64,000 nucleotides of DNA from Mycobacterium sp. URHB0044 (GTDB lineage Bacteria; Actinomycetota; Actinomycetes; Mycobacteriales; Mycobacteriaceae). The translations under genes were made by a program, and so were the position numbers. The DNA lies in the NCBI RefSeq assembly GCF_000620625.1, contig NZ_JIAW01000014.1, positions 124,001 to 188,000 of the forward strand, given 5' to 3'. Below the pieces are notes generated by a model. That model was not told the origin of the DNA and did no database searches. It was given only the letters and a program-made list of their open reading frames with translations. The stretch's first letter is position 1. Every line of letters begins with the position of its first letter. Of the stretch, positions 60,558 to 64,000 are shown piece by piece.

Positions 60558-60977
60558 ATGACCCGGCGAAGCGACTTGGCGGCGATGCTCGCGCCGCTGA
60601 TCCGGCAGCTGATCGCGGCCGAGCGCCCGGTGCTGGACGAGCACGGGCTGTCCATGTGGGGCTACAGCGTGCTCGTCGCGCTCGACCAGTCCCCGGTCCG
60701 CACCCAGGCCGCCCTCGCGGAGGCGATCGGCGCGGACAAGACGCGCATCATCCCGATCCTCGACGAACTGCAGGAGCAGGGCTACATCGAGCGCTACCCC
60801 GACCCGGATGACCGCCGGGTCCGGCTGCTCGCCGTCACCGACGCGGGTCGCAAGGTCAAGGATGCGGTGCAGGCAAAGATCCAGCGCGGTGAGGAGCGCT
60901 GGCTTGGCGTGTTGTCGCCCCGTGAGCGCGCGGCCTTCCTGCGCGCCCTCGAACGGCTGACCGACCAGCCCGGCTGA
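60558..60977 (+). CDS. MarR-family regulator 2
   Basis: This 139-residue winged-helix protein has a helix-turn-helix with TQAALAEAIGADKTRIIPILDEL and a wing DPDDRRVRLLAVTDAG, all typical of MarR. The start is ATG at 60558. It probably represses the divergent TIGR03086-type gene and itself through the palindrome in the gap. Confidence 0.88.
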   Translation: MTRRSDLAAMLAPLIRQLIAAERPVLDEHGLSMWGYSVLVALDQSPVRTQAALAEAIGADKTRIIPILDELQEQGYIERYPDPDDRRVRLLAVTDAGRKVKDAVQAKIQRGEERWLGVLSPRERAAFLRALERLTDQPG

Positions 60978-61018
60978 CCGCCCGGTTGCCAGCGGAGTTG
61001 GCCTGGCATCCTGTCACC

Positions 61019-61900
61019 ATGCCCAAGCGACCCAGCGGCAAAGACGACCTGGCCCCGCACTTCGACGACATCCAGGCCCACTACGACATCTCCGACGACT
61101 TCTACCGGCTATTCCTGGACCCGACGCAGACCTACAGCTGCGCGTACTTCGAGCGTGACGACATGACGCTCGAGGAGGCGCAGATCGCGAAGATCGACCT
61201 GGCGCTTGGCAAGCTCGGCCTACAGCCCGGCATGACGCTGCTCGACGTCGGGTGCGGCTGGGGCGCCACCATGCTGCGGGCCATCGAGCGCTACGACGTC
61301 AACGTCGTCGGCCTCACCCTGAGCAAGAACCAGGCCGAGCACGTCGAGGCGGCGTTCGCGAAATCGGACAGCCCCCGCTCCAAGCGGATCCTGCTGGAGG
61401 GTTGGGAGCAGTTCAGCGAGCCCGTCGACCGCATCGTCAGCATCGGTGCCTTCGAGCACTTCGGGCACGAACGCTACGACGCGTTCTTCAAGATGGCCCA
61501 CGGCGTGCTGCCCGACGACGGAATCATGTTGCTGCACAGCATCACCGGGTTGCATCCCGACGAGATGCGCGAAAGGGGATTGCCGCTGACTTTCGAGTTC
61601 GCGCGGTTCCTCAAGTTCATGCTGACCGAGATCTTCCCGGGCGGACGGCTGCCGTCGATACCGATGGTGCAGGAGCGCGCGACGGCCGGCGGCTTCCGGG
61701 TGACCAGAGTCCAGTCGCTGCAACCCCACTACGCCAAGACACTCGACCACTGGGCGGCGGCGCTGGAGGCCAACCACGACCAGGCCGTCGCGATCCAGTC
61801 ACAGGAGATGTACGACCGGTACATGCGGTACCTGACCGGATGTGCCGACATGTTCCGCGTCGGCTACATCGACGTCAACCAGTTCACGCTGGAGAAGTAG
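61019..61900 (+). CDS. Cyclopropane/mycolic-acid-type SAM methyltransferase
   Basis: This 293-residue protein of the CmaA/MmaA/UmaA group has an N-terminal HYDISDDFYRLFLDPTQTYSCAYF and the SAM-binding motif LLDVGCGWGATM, with GLTLSKNQ and the GAFEHFGHERY active-site region. It modifies double bonds of meromycolate or other fatty acyl chains. ATG at 61019 gives the family start. Its substrate cannot be told from sequence. Confidence 0.9.
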   Translation: MPKRPSGKDDLAPHFDDIQAHYDISDDFYRLFLDPTQTYSCAYFERDDMTLEEAQIAKIDLALGKLGLQPGMTLLDVGCGWGATMLRAIERYDVNVVGLTLSKNQAEHVEAAFAKSDSPRSKRILLEGWEQFSEPVDRIVSIGAFEHFGHERYDAFFKMAHGVLPDDGIMLLHSITGLHPDEMRERGLPLTFEFARFLKFMLTEIFPGGRLPSIPMVQERATAGGFRVTRVQSLQPHYAKTLDHWAAALEANHDQAVAIQSQEMYDRYMRYLTGCADMFRVGYIDVNQFTLEK

Positions 61901-62363
61901 CGCTCGATTCGGCGAGGTTCTTGACGAAGAACACCCGCCGGTAGCCGTCCTCGATCCCGCGCCGCGTCTCGCGGTAGCCGTGCCGTGGGTAGAACACCAG
62001 GTTCTCGGTCATGGCCTCGTTGGTGCACAGCCGCACCTCGGTCAGGCCCTGCTCGGTGGCGTCGCGTTCGGCCCGCTGCAGCAGGCGCCGCCCGTGTCCG
62101 CTGCCCTGCGCGTCGGACGCGACGGCGATGGTCTCCAGCAGCAGATGGTCCCCGTGGTGCTGGGTGACGAGCATCGCGACAATGGCGTCTCGTTCTTCGA
62201 TCACCCAGATGCGCGACTCACGCAGCAGTGCCGCGTAATCCGCGACCATCGGGGCGGGTGGCCGTCCGATGCGCTCGACGTACTTGCCGAACGCGTCCTT
62301 GGCGAGCCCTTCGATGGCGTCGACGTCGTCCTTCGTCGCACCACGCAGTACGGGCTCGTCCAT
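61884..62363 (-). CDS. GNAT acetyltransferase
   Basis: This 159-residue GNAT-fold protein has the acetyl-CoA loop SDAQGSGHGRRLL and the closing FYPRHGYRETRRG. It is a typical N-acetyltransferase of unknown substrate. The start is ATG at 62363. Its 3' end overlaps the convergent methyltransferase by 17 bases. Confidence 0.87.
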   Translation of the reverse strand: MDEPVLRGATKDDVDAIEGLAKDAFGKYVERIGRPPAPMVADYAALLRESRIWVIEERDAIVAMLVTQHHGDHLLLETIAVASDAQGSGHGRRLLQRAERDATEQGLTEVRLCTNEAMTENLVFYPRHGYRETRRGIEDGYRRVFFVKNLAESSATSPA

Positions 62364-62386
62364 TCCGGCGAGCCTAATCGGCGGGA

Positions 62387-63850
62387 CTATGCAGCGTTGG
62401 CCGTCGTGTCCCCGGAATGCTCACCGTCGGCGGGGTCGGCGTCGGTGGGCGTGGGATCGGTGGTGGTCGTGGTGGACGTCGTCGTGGTGGTCGTGCCAGT
62501 GCCAGTGCCAGTGCCAGTGCCAGTGCCGGTGCCGGTCGCGTTGGGAGTCGCATCCGTCTTCTCACCGGGGGTGACCTTGTTGCCGTCCGACGTCAGCGTG
62601 GGATGCAGCCCATCACCGGCCGGGTTGGCAGTGGGGGTCGACGTGGCGGTTGGCGCCTTCGAGGACGGAGTGGCCTTGACCTCGGGCTCGGGTTCGGCCG
62701 CCTGCACCGGCTCGGCGTCCGGGACGGCCGCGAGTCGTGCCGCGCTGGGGCTGCCGGTGTCGGCGGCGTGCGGCGCCACCGGAACCAGGTTGCCGAGGGG
62801 GTCGGGGAGAGCGGTGGGGCCTTGCCCGCCGTTCGTCAGGTTCGTCGCCCCTTGCGTCAATGCACCGGGCACGCCGGCCAGTGCCTCGAGGATCTTCGCG
62901 GGCGGGGTGATGAACGAGAACGGTGTCGGGGTAGCGGGATTGGCGTTGACCCGATCGGTGTAGCCCATGTCGACGATCAGCCGCAGCAGCGGTTCGACGG
63001 CGCCGAGGACGGGTTCGGTGAGCGGTGTCAGGAAGAGGACTCCCGCGAGTTCGCGTACCGGTGCGAGGAGCGGCAGGTGCGGGTTGTAGTAGAGGACGTA
63101 GGTGTCGGTGCCACCGGCGGTGTTGTGCACGGTCGTCACGTAGGCCGGGCTGGTTCCTGGAACGAGCTCGTCGTAATACGCATCGGGATGGCCGTAGCGG
63201 ACGGCCAGCAAGGAGTTGGCGAGCGACAGCGGATTGAAGTAGGCGGGGAAGTCGCCGTACGGGTCGTACATCAGCACGTCGTATTCGGTGTCGTAGCGAG
63301 TGGCCTGTCCGACGCCCATCGCGTCGGTGATGCCGGGGATCCCGATACCGGGGAACCGCGCATACAGGCCGCCGTTGCCCGCGAACGGTGAGGCGATCTG
63401 CTGGAAGCTGAGTTGGGAGGGCAGCGGCGCGTCTGCCTCATCGAGGGCCTGCAGGTCCCTGCGCACCCGTTCGGCGATCAGGGTGCCCTCCGAATAGCTG
63501 ACGACGATCAGCTGGGCCTCGTCGGACCTGTCACTGATGGCGGTGTGCATGATCGGCACCCCGACGTCCCGGCTGGCTTGGAGGTTGATGGTGGCCGGGT
63601 ATGGCACCCCGTAATAACCGAAGCCGTCCGGCACGACCGTGTTGTTCAGCTTGGCGGGGACCCGCACACTGGCCGGGTCATCCCGGCCGCCCGCCCCGAT
63701 CACGGTGTTGCTCAGCTCCACCAGAAAGTTGGCTGCGGTGGTGTTGGTGGCGTGTCCGAGGACCAGCGAACTGGAGATTCCCGCCGCGGCCGCACAGGCC
63801 AGAGCCGCCTTGCGGGCCCTGCGCTTCTTCGGAATCCGGTGATTTGCCAT
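62387..63850 (-). CDS. PE-PPE domain secreted hydrolase with Thr/Gly tail
   Basis: This 487-residue protein has a basic start and hydrophobic signal segment (about 14-34), then a PE-PPE-type alpha/beta hydrolase (about 45-290) with VVSYSEGTLIAERV as the nucleophile elbow. A disordered part follows, rich in Ala, Pro, Thr and Glu, with a (Gly-Thr)n stretch and poly-Thr. It is an esterase-like domain found in mycobacterial PE/PPE proteins, here without a PE or PPE head. The start is ATG at 63850. Confidence 0.87.
   Translation of the reverse strand: MANHRIPKKRRARKAALACAAAAGISSSLVLGHATNTTAANFLVELSNTVIGAGGRDDPASVRVPAKLNNTVVPDGFGYYGVPYPATINLQASRDVGVPIMHTAISDRSDEAQLIVVSYSEGTLIAERVRRDLQALDEADAPLPSQLSFQQIASPFAGNGGLYARFPGIGIPGITDAMGVGQATRYDTEYDVLMYDPYGDFPAYFNPLSLANSLLAVRYGHPDAYYDELVPGTSPAYVTTVHNTAGGTDTYVLYYNPHLPLLAPVRELAGVLFLTPLTEPVLGAVEPLLRLIVDMGYTDRVNANPATPTPFSFITPPAKILEALAGVPGALTQGATNLTNGGQGPTALPDPLGNLVPVAPHAADTGSPSAARLAAVPDAEPVQAAEPEPEVKATPSSKAPTATSTPTANPAGDGLHPTLTSDGNKVTPGEKTDATPNATGTGTGTGTGTGTGTTTTTTSTTTTTDPTPTDADPADGEHSGDTTANAA
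62495..62536. repeat. Hexanucleotide tandem repeat in the PE-PPE gene
   Basis: Five copies of GCCAGT (62495-62524) are followed by two of GCCGGT (62525-62536). Read on the minus strand they encode alternating Thr and Gly. Copy-number change by slipped replication would keep the frame and lengthen or shorten the tail. Confidence 0.9.
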
Positions 63851-63959
63851 GGGTGCTCCCTTGATCCCAGTGGCGCGCCTACGCGCGTGCTGGCGACACT
63901 ATCGCGGAGCAGGCATGTCGCGGATCGAAATGAGCGTCGCCGTCGGTATCTGCCACTCG

Positions 63960-64000
63960 TTAGCTGCAGACGACAACGGCGGCGCCCCCGTTGGGGACGC
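63960..64000 (-). CDS. Possible C-terminal end of a gene running in from the right (partial)
   Basis: On the minus strand an open frame enters at the window edge and stops with TAA at 63960-63962, after residues reading VPNGGAAVVVCS. Only 13 codons are visible, so the call is weak. No family can be named. Confidence 0.25.
   Translation of the reverse strand, partial: VPNGGAAVVVCS

Overview
The window is high-GC actinobacterial DNA and almost certainly comes from a fast-growing Mycobacterium (Mycolicibacterium type). The backbone follows the gene order of the M. tuberculosis Rv3789-Rv3752c region. It carries a GtrA-like protein, the galactan precursor group (Rv3779, bpa, wzt, glfT1, wzm), Rv3778c and Rv3777, echA21, Rv3773c, hisC2, Rv3762c-Rv3760, proXVWZ, Rv3755c, tyrA, Rv3753c and tadA. 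All assignments rest on reading the sequence and on family knowledge; no database search was run.

Layout. 0-2.6 kb: the tail of a type VII secretion (T7SS)-type small protein, a GtrA membrane protein, and a PAS plus double GAF-ANTAR group. 2.6-5.7 kb: a MocR-type regulator divergent from an AhpD-like protein, an APH-fold kinase and a zinc-ribbon protein. 5.8-9.1 kb: an island of visibly lower GC with an HNH protein and a proteasome-like Ntn hydrolase, translationally coupled to a frameshifted DUF222/13E12 gene. 9.2-15.1 kb: a DUF899 gene, then the galactan/mannoside group on the minus strand. 15.2-18 kb: a class V aminotransferase, a quinone oxidoreductase, a MarR regulator and tRNA-Ser(UGA). 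18.2-21 kb: a T7SS polymorphic toxin module (small partner, nuclease toxin, Imm52-like immunity). 21-27 kb: a type III polyketide synthase with an ICMT-type methyltransferase, echA21, a lipoprotein, hisC2, and tRNA-Ser(GCU) and tRNA-Arg(ACG). 27-37.4 kb: a hydrolase-cyclase fusion, small enzymes, a permease, an alkylsulfatase, an SDR, a phosphatase, a kinase and a transglutaminase. 37.5-43.8 kb: the compatible-solute ABC importer, tyrA, tadA and tRNA-Ser(CGA). 43.8-51.8 kb: a secreted hydrolase, an arylsulfatase, a two-component system and MgtC. 51.8-58 kb: a PqqD-like (RRE) plus M50 membrane metalloprotease next to a repeat protein with a leader-like N-terminus, a small secreted protein, and a Ser/Thr kinase fused to a solute-binding domain. 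58-64 kb: small proteins, MarR with a TIGR03086 protein, a mycolic-acid-type methyltransferase, GNAT and a PE-PPE hydrolase.

The best candidates for undescribed biology are: (1) the proteasome-like Ntn hydrolase plus HNH cassette at 5.9-7.75 kb; (2) the RRE-M50 protease with its repeat substrate at 51.8-55.1 kb; (3) the T7SS nuclease toxin module at 18.2-21.0 kb; (4) the membrane kinase with an amino-acid-binding-protein sensor domain at 56-57.8 kb.
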